NCBI GenBank assembly: GCA_005879815.1
Contig: VBKA01000013.1
Coordinates: 1-11,791 of the forward strand
DNA: 11,791 nt
Direction: 5' to 3'
Source of the DNA: Chloroflexota bacterium
GTDB lineage: Bacteria > Chloroflexota > Limnocylindria > QHBO01
The notes beneath the pieces were generated by a model, which saw only the letters and a program-made list of their open reading frames with translations, was not told where the DNA came from and searched no databases. Positions 6,469 through 11,791 of this stretch are shown here, piece after piece. A program made the translations under genes and the position numbers. Numbering within the stretch: the first letter of the stretch is position 1; each line of letters starts with the position of its first letter.

Positions 6469-6555
6469 ATGGATGTCGGCGGATCCTCCTCGATCGGCTC
6501 TTCGAGCGCGATGGCCAAGCGCTGGAGGAGCTGGAGGCGGCACTGCCGGAGATGA
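6469..6555 (+). other. Disrupted 5' end of the ArsR/SRPBCC gene: 28-codon frame ending in ATGA
   Basis: The ATG at 6469, placed by the promoter as the native start, opens a frame of 28 codons (MDVGGSS...) ending at TGA 6553-6555. A different frame over the same bases reads RRILLDRLFERDGQALEEL and then EAALPEMTRFGV, the expected N-terminal HTH of ArsR-SRPBCC proteins, but it has no ATG, GTG or TTG start before ATG 6552. Family proteins usually have about eight residues of the type FKALADPT between the initial Met-Asp and the Arg-Arg. These are missing, as if roughly 25 bases, not a multiple of three, were lost. The TGA overlaps ATG 6552 (ATGA), so ribosomes could restart there. A true deletion, a sequencing or assembly error and a natural reorganisation are all possible. 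Confidence 0.6.
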
Positions 6556-7217
6556 CCCGCTTCGGCGTCATGAAGCATCTGCGCGTCCTGGAAGCGGCGG
6601 GGCTGCTCACCACCCGCCGAGCCGGGCGTCGCAAGCTGCACTTCCTCAATCCGGTCCCCATCCGCCTTATCCATGACCGATGGATCAGCAAGTACGCCGA
6701 GCCATGGGTGGGCGGCATGGCCGACCTCAAACACGCCCTGGAGGCACCCATGAATGCACCCATGCACGTCTACGAGATCTACATTCGCGCCACTCCGGAA
6801 CGCGTCTGGCAGGCGCTGACCGACTCCGATCTCGTGAAGCGCTACTACTTCGGCTCGGTCATCGATTCTGACTTCCGCCCCGGCTCGCCGATCGTCTACA
6901 TGCAGCCGGACACCGGCCGGATCGACATCGAGGGCGAGGTCATCGAGGCGGACCCGCCGCGGCGGTTGGTGCACACCTTCGCCGTCCGCTGGGACGCCGA
7001 TGTCAACGATCCGCCGACGCGGGTGGCGTGGGAGATCACGCCAATGGGTGATGCGTGCCGGCTGTCGGTCACCCATGATGGGTTCACCGAGGAAAACGCG
7101 ACGTTCGAGTCGACCAAGGGCGGCTGGCCCGTCATCCTCTCCGGCCTCAAGACCTTGCTCGAGACCGGCACTGAGCTCCACGTCGCAGCACCGGAGGCGG
7201 TATCGGCGACCGCCTGA
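6552..7217 (+). CDS. ArsR-type HTH/SRPBCC (AHSA1) fusion protein, N-terminally truncated
   Basis: The 221-residue readable part of a fused regulator. Residues 1-65 hold the end of an ArsR winged helix: recognition helix MTRFGVMKHLRVLEAAGLL, wing TTRRAGRRKLHFLN and the HDRWISKYAEPW helix. Residues about 73-210 are an SRPBCC/AHSA1 lipid- or ligand-binding domain (YEIYIRATPERVWQALTDSDLVKRYYFGS, RLVHTFAVRW, GWPVILSGLKTLLETG). Such fusions are common in Chloroflexota and actinobacteria, where the SRPBCC part may sense or transform a small molecule. As it stands the protein lacks the first HTH helices, which are encoded in another frame just upstream. Without them DNA binding is doubtful, though the SRPBCC part could still work. 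There is no Shine-Dalgarno sequence; initiation would depend on the overlapping TGA. Confidence 0.85.
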   Translation: MTRFGVMKHLRVLEAAGLLTTRRAGRRKLHFLNPVPIRLIHDRWISKYAEPWVGGMADLKHALEAPMNAPMHVYEIYIRATPERVWQALTDSDLVKRYYFGSVIDSDFRPGSPIVYMQPDTGRIDIEGEVIEADPPRRLVHTFAVRWDADVNDPPTRVAWEITPMGDACRLSVTHDGFTEENATFESTKGGWPVILSGLKTLLETGTELHVAAPEAVSATA

Positions 7218-7422
7218 CCTGGACCAACGGGAGGCGCAAGGCATGCTGGCATTGCGACCATCGGAGGCGCCGGCGGCAGGGCTTAGCGTGTCATGCGGCA
7301 AGCCAGGCTGGCCAAAGGACCGGCGGAACTTGTCCCGGTGGCCGCAAGGCCAGTCTCTACTGCGCACCGAGGTTCCGGCGCAACGGAGGGGAGAGCCGCC
7401 GCCAACGCATCGGATGCCCGTG
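7218..7422. other. Intergenic region between convergent genes
   Basis: About 205 bases without a supportable gene, between the ArsR/SRPBCC gene (+) and a membrane protein gene (-). The only structure I see is the small hairpin at 7339-7352. Open frames crossing this region have no recognisable protein character. Confidence 0.5.
7339..7352. terminator. Small GNRA-loop hairpin in a convergent gap
   Basis: TGGCC (7339-7343), loop GCAA, GGCCA (7348-7352): a perfect 5-bp stem with a stable GNRA tetraloop on the plus strand. There is no U-tract. It could help end transcription from either side, but this is weak evidence. Confidence 0.25.
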
Positions 7423-7917
7423 TCAGAAGGGCTTGAGCACCATCAGCCACAGGATGAGGAGCAGCCCGACCCCGCCGATGGCGGCGAGCAGGGCGGGCCG
7501 GCTGCTGGTGAGGAGCATGTCGAGCTCAGCCGCTGATGCCGGTACGGGGTCGGGATCGCCCTTCTTGTCCTGGTACGTCCTAAGCCCCACGGCATGGCGG
7601 ACCTTCGCGTAGTACTGCGAGCCGAGCGGGTACATGGCGACTGTGATGACGACCAGGAGGACGAGGGAACTCCAGATCCAGAGACGTCCCCACAAGCCGC
7701 CTCCAAACCCGGCCGCGATCCCGGCCGCGAGGAGCAGCAGCAGGCCGATGTAGGAGAGGGTCAGGCTCCCGCTCGAAAGGTCGAGCAAGGCCCGGACACG
7801 CTCGGGCTCGCGCTCGGTTCGCAGGCGCATGGCGGCTATCGCCGAGGCGCCGTGACCCAGGACGAAGGTGAACCCTCCCGCGATGTGCAGGAAGACGAGC
7901 CACGGATAGAGGTCCAT
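7423..7917 (-). CDS. Four-TM membrane protein (possibly DUF2269-like)
   Basis: A 164-residue integral membrane protein of unknown function. Four hydrophobic segments are visible at about 6-29, 52-71, 80-99 and 141-161. Histidines H11 and H22 lie in the first segment (FLHIAGG, LGHGASA) and could bind a cofactor such as heme, but nothing proves it. A charged cytosolic segment (about 103-139, rich in Lys, Asp and Pro) separates the third and fourth helices. The first helix with LHIAGG loosely recalls DUF2269-type membrane proteins; I am not sure. The ATG shares one base with the TGA of the upstream DUF6220-like gene (TGATG), so the two are cotranscribed and probably translationally coupled, suggesting they act together. 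Confidence 0.8.
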   Translation of the reverse strand: MDLYPWLVFLHIAGGFTFVLGHGASAIAAMRLRTEREPERVRALLDLSSGSLTLSYIGLLLLLAAGIAAGFGGGLWGRLWIWSSLVLLVVITVAMYPLGSQYYAKVRHAVGLRTYQDKKGDPDPVPASAAELDMLLTSSRPALLAAIGGVGLLLILWLMVLKPF

Positions 7918-8360
7918 CAGGATGCCTCGCTGGACGCTGCCTCAGAACCTGCCTGCGACGCCGACGGTGGACGCTCAGCGGTTCCCTGCTGTTGCCACGC
8001 CGCTGACGATCGCGCGATCCACAGCGACGCGGTGAAGATGGCGATCGCGTTCACCGGGTGCAGCGCGGCGACAATCGGCGCATCGGCACGCAGCGCCACG
8101 AATACCGACTGCAGCGCAAACAGCACCATAACCCCCAACGGAGCGGCCCAGGCAGCGCGAGGCATCCGTCCGACGAGGGCCGCGATGATCATGACGATCA
8201 GCAGGTAGCCGAACGTGTAGCCCCAGTTCCGGTGCAGCTCGAAGTTCGAGGCTCCGGCGAAGACGCCCAGCCCCGCGAGGAAGAACTGGACCACGACACA
8301 CGCGACAAACAGCCACGCGAGCCATCGATAGGCGAGTCGCGCGATGCGCGAGGCTGACAT
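7917..8360 (-). CDS. DUF6220-like four-TM membrane protein
   Basis: A 147-residue membrane protein with four predicted helices (about 13-35, 45-64, 72-90 and 97-116) and a short Ser/Ala/Glu-rich cytosolic tail. H43 in ELHRNWGYTFGY and H101 in ALHPVNAIAIF sit at helix ends, as is typical of the DUF6220 family. Paired histidines of this sort recall b-type heme membrane proteins, but heme binding is not shown. GGAGG lies six bases before the ATG (8360-8358). It is the first gene of a two-gene operon with the 164-residue membrane protein and follows a terminator that separates it from the nickel transporter gene. Confidence 0.83.
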   Translation of the reverse strand: MSASRIARLAYRWLAWLFVACVVVQFFLAGLGVFAGASNFELHRNWGYTFGYLLIVMIIAALVGRMPRAAWAAPLGVMVLFALQSVFVALRADAPIVAALHPVNAIAIFTASLWIARSSAAWQQQGTAERPPSASQAGSEAASSEAS

Positions 8361-8374
8361 CAGGGCCCTCCGCT

Positions 8375-8394
8375 AAAAGCAGGCGGGTGCCTGC
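8375..8394 (-). terminator. Intrinsic terminator after the NiCoT transporter gene
   Basis: On the minus strand, GCAGGC, loop ACCC, GCCTGC (8394-8379) is followed directly by TTTTA. A 6-bp GC-only stem with a U-tract is the only canonical Rho-independent terminator I see in the window. It lies 44 bases past the transporter stop codon and just before the Shine-Dalgarno sequence of the DUF6220-like gene. Confidence 0.65.
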
Positions 8395-8438
8395 CACGGC
8401 GCATGGTAGGGGACCGTACGCCCCGCGGGAAGGTGCTT

Positions 8439-9446
8439 CTAGGTGCCGATGAAGCCGAAGAGACGGGTCAGATCGGGGAGAAGACCTTCCGCCCGAAAAA
8501 GGAAGATCGCTCCGACGAGGACGGAAAATACCCCGGCGGCGACTCCGACCCCGACGTAGATGCGCTCGCGCAGCTGACTCGCCACGAACCCCGTCGCAGT
8601 GATCAACACGATCGCGGTGTTCGAGATCAGCAGTCCGATGACGAACGCGAGCAGCATCGGGATGCCCAGGCCGGCACCGGCGGCGCCCCCAATCGCCGCA
8701 ATCAGAAGAACCTGGGTTCCCGTCTCGGCCCCGATGCCGTGAATGACCCCGACACCAAAGGCGGTGCGCGCCCCGTACGAGCTCATCTCGACGGGCTCGA
8801 CGTGGGCATGGCCATGCAGCCGCGCGGCGAGCCAATGCCAGGCATAGCGCACCCAGGCGAAGACGAGCATCCATCGGCTGCGCAAGCGGAATTCGCTCCC
8901 GTGCCGCGCGTACTGGTACAGGGAGTAGAAGACCCAGATGCCGAGGATGAGCAGGGTTACGCCCACCACGCGGCCCATGATCGGATCCACCCACTCGGGC
9001 AGGACCGCATTGAACAGCAAGGCCGCGAGTCCGAGGGCCACGACTACCACTGCATGCCCCAGCGCGTAGAGCGTCCCCAGTAGCACGGCATGGCGCTGCT
9101 CCCCGATGAGTCGCCCGGTCGAGGCCGGATGGGCCTCGGGAATGTGACCAGGCTCCGTCCGCCGCGAGCCGTGCACAGCGCGTTCGGAAGCGCCGCCGTG
9201 ATCGTGCACGTGGCCCGGCTGCTGGAGGTGATCGAGCTCGTGGTGTTCGATGGCCGCCTCGGCCGCCGAGGTCGTGCTGGTGATGTCGGTGATTGCGGCG
9301 ATGTGGTCCCAGTCGATGCCGTGGCGTACTCCGAGCACGAGGGCCGTCAACAGCAGGCCAAGGCCGGCCGCTTCGGGTCCCAGCATGCCCTCCACTCGGG
9401 GAGGATTGGCCGCGACCAGGGAGAGGACGAGGTGCTGGACCTCCAT
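8439..9446 (-). CDS. NiCoT-type nickel/cobalt transporter with His-rich loop
   Basis: A 335-residue membrane protein related to HoxN/NixA-type Ni2+/Co2+ permeases. The signature of the second helix reads RHGIDWDHIAAITD (41-54), a variant of the usual RHA-x-DADHI whose His and Asp residues bind the metal. ALGHAVVVV (128-136), VIHGIGAETGTQ (234-245) and ISNTAIVL (275-282) match further conserved helices; about seven or eight helices are visible. Residues 68-107 form a soluble loop with at least nine histidines (HH, HVHDH and others), a likely metal buffer. HGHAH at 211-215 is a second small cluster. It is divergent from a Fur-family regulator, with Nur-like repeats between. It may feed urease, hydrogenase, Ni-SOD or cobalamin enzymes; none is in the window. 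Nickel is favoured over cobalt only by the operator. Confidence 0.88.
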   Translation of the reverse strand: MEVQHLVLSLVAANPPRVEGMLGPEAAGLGLLLTALVLGVRHGIDWDHIAAITDITSTTSAAEAAIEHHELDHLQQPGHVHDHGGASERAVHGSRRTEPGHIPEAHPASTGRLIGEQRHAVLLGTLYALGHAVVVVALGLAALLFNAVLPEWVDPIMGRVVGVTLLILGIWVFYSLYQYARHGSEFRLRSRWMLVFAWVRYAWHWLAARLHGHAHVEPVEMSSYGARTAFGVGVIHGIGAETGTQVLLIAAIGGAAGAGLGIPMLLAFVIGLLISNTAIVLITATGFVASQLRERIYVGVGVAAGVFSVLVGAIFLFRAEGLLPDLTRLFGFIGT

Positions 9447-9452
9447 CGGCGG

Positions 9453-9481
9453 ATGCTACCCGCCTTGTTCCGCTGTTGCAA
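9453..9481 (-). promoter_or_regulatory. Candidate leaderless promoter of the NiCoT transporter
   Basis: On the minus strand TTGCAA (9481-9476) and TAGCAT (9458-9453) are 17 bases apart, and the ATG follows six bases after the -10 box. The transcript would therefore start at the initiation codon, fitting the absence of a Shine-Dalgarno sequence. The -35 box is part of the TTGCA repeats, so a regulator bound there would shut the promoter. Confidence 0.55.
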
Positions 9482-9496
9482 TCTGTTGCAGTTGCA
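9473..9496. promoter_or_regulatory. Nur/Fur-like operator: three TTGCA repeats
   Basis: CTGTTGCA occurs twice exactly, at 9473-9480 and 9483-9490, one helical turn apart, and a third TTGCA follows at 9492-9496. The first two also form the inverted repeat TGCAA-N4-TTGCA (9477-9490). The Streptomyces nickel regulator Nur is described as using TGCAA/TTGCA half-sites around a 5-base spacer, so this is close but not identical. It lies between the transporter and the Fur-family gene, on the -35 region of both. Confidence 0.6.
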
Positions 9497-9505
9497 TCAC
9501 GTTCT

Positions 9506-9511
9506 TATACT
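9506..9511 (+). promoter_or_regulatory. -10 box of the Fur-family regulator gene
   Basis: TATACT stands nine bases before ATG 9521, so the transcript would start within a few bases of the start codon. No clean -35 box is seen; the expected position (about 9483-9488) falls inside the TTGCA repeats, which would give autoregulation. Confidence 0.5.
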
Positions 9512-9520
9512 GAACGGCTG

Positions 9521-9982
9521 ATGAGCGGGCCTACATCACTGCCGGAGCCGTGGGCGTCCATGCCTGATCGCTTTCACGAGCGCGGCATGCGCTGGACGCC
9601 ACAGCGCCGGACGATCGTGGAGGTCCTGGCCTCGGCCTCCGGCCATCTGACCGGCCCGGAGCTGATCGAGCGCTGCCGCAGCGCCGATCCCACCACCATT
9701 CCGTCCACCGTGTACCGAACCCTGGACGTGCTCGAGGAGCTCGGCCTGGTGCGACACGGCCACGCCGCGGATGGGCGGGAGGAGTTTCACGTGGCGCAGG
9801 AGCCTGAGCACGGCCACCTGTACTGCGCGAGCTGCGGCGGTCGCTGGGAGGTCGACTCCGCTCAGGCGCAGGCCATCATGGCCGCCTTCCGAGGCGTCGG
9901 CGGCTTCGAGCCGAACCTGACGCACATGACCATCGTCGGTCGCTGCGCGGCCTGCGCCGACCGACTACGCGCCGGCGCCTGA
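9521..9982 (+). CDS. Fur-family metalloregulator, probably nickel-responsive (Nur-like)
   Basis: A 153-residue regulator of the Fur/Zur/Nur/PerR family, of usual length. The winged helix (about 20-80) shows RWTPQRRTIVEVLA, then PSTVYRTLDVLEELGLV, the family recognition helix. The dimer domain has H79, H81, H90 and the H97-x-H99 pair (HGHLYC), candidates for the sensing site. Two CxxC pairs, C102/C105 and C142/C145, would hold the structural zinc. The family cannot be split into iron, zinc, nickel or peroxide sensors by eye. The divergent nickel/cobalt transporter and the TTGCA repeats point to nickel, with Zur as the main alternative. The start ATG 9521 sits just past a -10 box; the open frame further upstream crosses the transporter's promoter and coding region and is not used. 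Confidence 0.93.
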   Translation: MSGPTSLPEPWASMPDRFHERGMRWTPQRRTIVEVLASASGHLTGPELIERCRSADPTTIPSTVYRTLDVLEELGLVRHGHAADGREEFHVAQEPEHGHLYCASCGGRWEVDSAQAQAIMAAFRGVGGFEPNLTHMTIVGRCAACADRLRAGA

Positions 9983-9993
9983 CCGCAGGCGCC
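9974..9993. terminator. 8-bp hairpin across the stop codon of the Fur-family gene
   Basis: GGCGCCTG (9974-9981), loop ACCG, CAGGCGCC (9986-9993): a perfect 8-bp GC-rich stem that includes the TGA stop (9980-9982). There is no U-tract. It is probably a terminator or 3' end structure. Confidence 0.5.
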
Positions 9994-10006
9994 TCAGAGA
10001 AGCGAC

Positions 10007-10022
10007 CTGACGGAGGCGTCAG
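10007..10022. terminator. Hairpin across the stop codon of the lamin-tail protein gene
   Basis: CTGACG (10007-10012), loop GAGG, CGTCAG (10017-10022): a perfect 6-bp stem containing the minus-strand TGA (10021-10019). Together with the hairpin at 9974-9993 it fills the 36-base gap between two converging genes. No U-tract is seen. Confidence 0.45.
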
Positions 10023-11224
10023 CCCCCTTCTGCTAAGACTTCGGCGGCCTGCGCCCTGAGCTGCGCGGCAGCCGCTGGTGTGATCCAGCGCGGCGCGAGG
10101 CCCGCGACCTGGTTGCCGAACGCCTTTATCTGCGCCCGGAATGGGTCACGCCGGCCTGCGGCGTTGTCCGCAGCCGCGCGGTCGAGGCGATTGGTGAGCA
10201 GGAACGCCTTGGACGGGTCGACGCCTCCGCCGGCGACCAGGCTGTCGACCATCTCGTGCAGTCTGTCGAACGCAGACACGAAGGGCGCGACCGTCACCGC
10301 CACGCTGCAGTCCGCGGTCTGCGGGCTGGCGTCGTCGTTGGCTGCCGAGACGGTCACCGCGTAGCTGCCGGCGGGGGTCGCACCGCTCACCGTCAGGTTG
10401 CCGGTCGCGGAGCCACCAACGCCGGAGGCCGGGGCCAGGTCCGTGATCGCAATCGTGCCCGGGTCGGATGGCGTGACCGACCTCACGGTCAGGCCGACCA
10501 CCGTCCCGTCGGGATCCGATGCGCTCACGGAGCCCATGACGCCCGCGGGCTGGGTCGTCGCCAGCTCGCTCGGACAGGCGAGGGAGACCGGCTCGTTGAC
10601 CGGGGGCTCGCCGACGCTGCCGAGCCCGCCGAAGGTGTCGACCGGGAAGCCGTCCCACTCGACCGACGGGTCGAAGGGATCGGTGCCGTCCGCATCGCCG
10701 GCGGTCACCGCCGCCTTGCGTCGAAGCGTGTTGTCCCGTGTGCTGGTCAGGCCCGCGCCCCATTCGACCCCCGGATCCACACCGATCTGCCCGAGGATGT
10801 CGATCGCGGTGCCTCCGTGAGTGAGCGCCACCGCGTCGTTGCCGTCGAACCAGAACGCACTCGAGCCAAAGGTCTGGTTGGCCTTGGCGCGCAGCTCCGG
10901 GCTTGCGTCCGCGGGGACGACCACCCAGGTGCTCGCGGGCTGGATGACGCCGATCAGCAGGACGCCGCCGGTGACGGACCGGCTCCCGTCGGCGTAGAAC
11001 TCGAGCCGGAAGCCGCTCGCCGAGAGGCTCATCGGCGTGTCGGTCGGATTGAAGATCTCGATCGCCTGGTTGGTGTCCGACCCCTCGAGATACTCGCTGA
11101 TGAACAGCTCGTCGCCCGTTGCAGCGGCGACGTGACTCGCCGGCACCAGTGCGCCGACAGCAAACAGCAAACCGCCGGCCGCGCCCATGGCCTTGCGGGC
11201 GGCACCCGCCATCGCGGTGCGCAT
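10019..11224 (-). CDS. Secreted lamin-tail-domain protein with Ig-like and FIMAH-like C-terminus
   Basis: A 401-residue exported protein. Residues 1-35 are a Sec signal peptide with R2, R10 and K11, a hydrophobic core and a likely cut after SHVAAA. Residues about 38-170 are a lamin-tail domain: LFISEYLEGSDTNQAIEIFNP, then FRLEFYADG, WFDGNDAVALTHGG, DILGQIG and STRDNTLRRK. About 212-314 is an Ig/cadherin-like beta domain with a probable C217-C306 disulfide. About 317-400 resembles the FIMAH repeat (FDRLHEMVDSLVAGG, LLTNRLDRA, KAFGNQVAGL). In bacteria this kind of lamin-tail domain often precedes an ExeM/NucH-type extracellular nuclease; here that nuclease is absent. The likely role is cell-surface or matrix binding. 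CCCTCCT at 11233-11239 (AGGAGGG on the coding strand) stands eight bases before ATG 11224. Confidence 0.87.
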   Translation of the reverse strand: MRTAMAGAARKAMGAAGGLLFAVGALVPASHVAAATGDELFISEYLEGSDTNQAIEIFNPTDTPMSLSASGFRLEFYADGSRSVTGGVLLIGVIQPASTWVVVPADASPELRAKANQTFGSSAFWFDGNDAVALTHGGTAIDILGQIGVDPGVEWGAGLTSTRDNTLRRKAAVTAGDADGTDPFDPSVEWDGFPVDTFGGLGSVGEPPVNEPVSLACPSELATTQPAGVMGSVSASDPDGTVVGLTVRSVTPSDPGTIAITDLAPASGVGGSATGNLTVSGATPAGSYAVTVSAANDDASPQTADCSVAVTVAPFVSAFDRLHEMVDSLVAGGGVDPSKAFLLTNRLDRAAADNAAGRRDPFRAQIKAFGNQVAGLAPRWITPAAAAQLRAQAAEVLAEGG

Positions 11225-11335
11225 CGAACCTGCCCTCCTGCCAAACCCGATGGAGCGCCGGAGCCCGGCCCTCCAGGGCTCGCCTACGGTAGGACGCGGC
11301 TGCGCCGGAACGACCTGAGAAACCCGTCCCGAAAG

Positions 11336-11349
11336 GTGCGCCCGCGCAC
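11336..11349. terminator. Possible weak terminator GTGCGC-CC-GCGCAC
   Basis: A GC palindrome with a very short loop, followed on the minus strand by CTTTC. It lies between the ABC permease gene and the lamin-tail gene. As a terminator it would be poor, and the call is tentative. Confidence 0.25.
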
Positions 11350-11378
11350 ACGACCTCCGCCGTTGGTCTTCGGTACCT

Positions 11379-11393
11379 CCGGCGACGCGCCGG
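11379..11393 (-). terminator. Hairpin directly abutting the ABC permease stop codon
   Basis: CCGGCG (11379-11384), loop ACG, CGCCGG (11388-11393): a perfect GC-only stem immediately after the TAG (11396-11394) on the minus strand. No U-tract is present. Confidence 0.4.
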
Positions 11394-11791
11394 CTAGCGC
11401 ACGTCGAGCGTGGCGTTGGCGCGCGCGCTGCGCTCGAGGTAGCTGAACAGCGCGAAGGCGACGACCGCGTATGCGATGCCGATGATGGCCTCGAGGCCGA
11501 TCAGCCCCCCGACCTGCTCGAAACCCGCCCCCGCGGCCGCCTGGCGAACCGCCTCCAGGCCGTGGGTGAACGGCAGCAGGTTGCTGATCACCTGCATCCA
11601 GGCGGGAAGGGTGGCGACCGGGATGTTGACGCCGCAGAACAGGAGAAAGGCGAGCATCAGCAGGTTCGCGCCAAAGAGGCCGTCACGCAGACGCAGCGAG
11701 ATCGCGCCCTGCAGAGCGCCGATCGCGGTGCACGAGAAGACGGTGACCAGCAGGGCGAGGCCGGCGACCCCGAGGGTTGATGCCTCGAAAC
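11394..11791 (-). CDS. ABC-2 type transporter permease, C-terminal part (cut by window edge)
   Basis: The frame is open from the window edge to TAG 11394, giving the last 131 residues of a membrane protein whose start lies beyond 11791. Hydrophobic segments are seen at STLGVAGLALLVTVF and in the run starting LLMLAFLLFCGVNIP, and there is a final helix before YLERSARANATLDVR. The stretch LPAWMQVISNLLPFTHGLEAVRQAAAG is the typical ABC-2 C-terminal pattern, seen in drug, lipid or polysaccharide export permeases. The partner ATPase is not in the window and would be expected beyond 11791. No substrate can be inferred. Confidence 0.85.
   Translation of the reverse strand, partial: FEASTLGVAGLALLVTVFSCTAIGALQGAISLRLRDGLFGANLLMLAFLLFCGVNIPVATLPAWMQVISNLLPFTHGLEAVRQAAAGAGFEQVGGLIGLEAIIGIAYAVVAFALFSYLERSARANATLDVR

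Noticed and set aside
5427..7367. A 646-residue open frame on the minus strand opposite HxlR, the lipoprotein and the ArsR/SRPBCC gene
   Set aside because: It is antisense to three well-supported genes, has no recognisable domain and has low-complexity, Arg/Ala/Gly-rich composition. Long spurious frames are expected at this GC content.
8403..9083. A 226-residue plus-strand open frame opposite the NiCoT gene
   Set aside because: Antisense to a convincing transporter and full of Asp, Glu, Arg and Gln, the typical mirror image of membrane-protein codons.
9473..9496. TTGCA repeats as a CRISPR or short tandem repeat
   Set aside because: There are only three short units with no spacers of constant length. 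Their place on two promoters fits an operator far better.
10146..11351. A second 401-residue minus-strand frame overlapping the lamin-tail gene
   Set aside because: It is a +1 shadow frame, extremely rich in arginine and glycine, and lacks domains. The real frame shows a signal peptide and conserved lamin-tail motifs.
1..11791. tRNA, rRNA, transposase, integrase or attachment sites
   Set aside because: No cloverleaf, conserved rRNA text, transposase motif or terminal repeat pair was found by eye. Composition looks even across the window.

Overview
The window is an ordinary-looking chromosomal stretch from a high-GC bacterium. The best guess is a Chloroflexota lineage of the Limnocylindria/Ellin6529 type, with an actinobacterium second. 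The guess rests on GC-rich codon use, lipoproteins with Ala/Pro/Thr linkers, a zinc-ribbon/septum-formation-type membrane protein, a fused ArsR-SRPBCC regulator, a bacterial UBP zinc finger, and several promoters whose -10 box lies so close to the start codon that the mRNA would be leaderless. No marker gene fixes the phylum, so this is inference. No rRNA, tRNA, CRISPR array, transposase or phage gene is visible.

Layout. (a) 1-169 holds no supportable gene. A Cys-rich lipoprotein with an SH3-like region (170-1093, +) converges on the pantothenate operon. (b) 3502-1120 (-) is a tight operon: a Rossmann/DUF2520 dehydrogenase, panC, then panB, joined by 4-bp GTGA and ATGA overlaps. PanB and PanC are clear. 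The DUF2520 protein occupies the place where a ketopantoate reductase is needed. (c) 3607-4284 (+) is a zinc-ribbon, one-TM protein with an exported four-Cys domain. (d) 5440-4287 (-) is a translationally coupled pair: a trypsin/PDZ (HtrA-like) protease without a signal peptide, then a UBP-type zinc finger protein. An HxlR-family regulator (5535-5972, +) diverges from it, with a long palindromic operator candidate between them, followed by a small lipoprotein (5965-6420). (e) 6432-7217 (+) is an ArsR-type HTH/SRPBCC gene with a strong operator-bearing promoter. Its 5' end appears to carry a frameshifting deletion. (f) 8360-7423 (-) holds two overlapping multi-TM proteins (DUF6220-like first). 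(g) 9446-8439 (-) is a NiCoT-type nickel/cobalt transporter, divergent from a Fur-family regulator (9521-9982, +). TTGCA repeats resembling a Nur box lie between them, suggesting nickel-responsive control. (h) 11224-10019 (-) is a secreted lamin-tail-domain protein with an Ig-like and a FIMAH-like C-terminus. (i) 11791-11394 (-) is the C-terminal part of an ABC-2 permease cut by the window edge.

The main points for a second look are the coupled HtrA-like protease/UBP zinc finger pair and its palindromic operator, the DUF2520 protein as a PanE substitute, the frameshifted ArsR-SRPBCC gene with an ATGA restart, the Nur-like control region, and recurrent GC hairpins without U-tracts placed on or beside stop codons.
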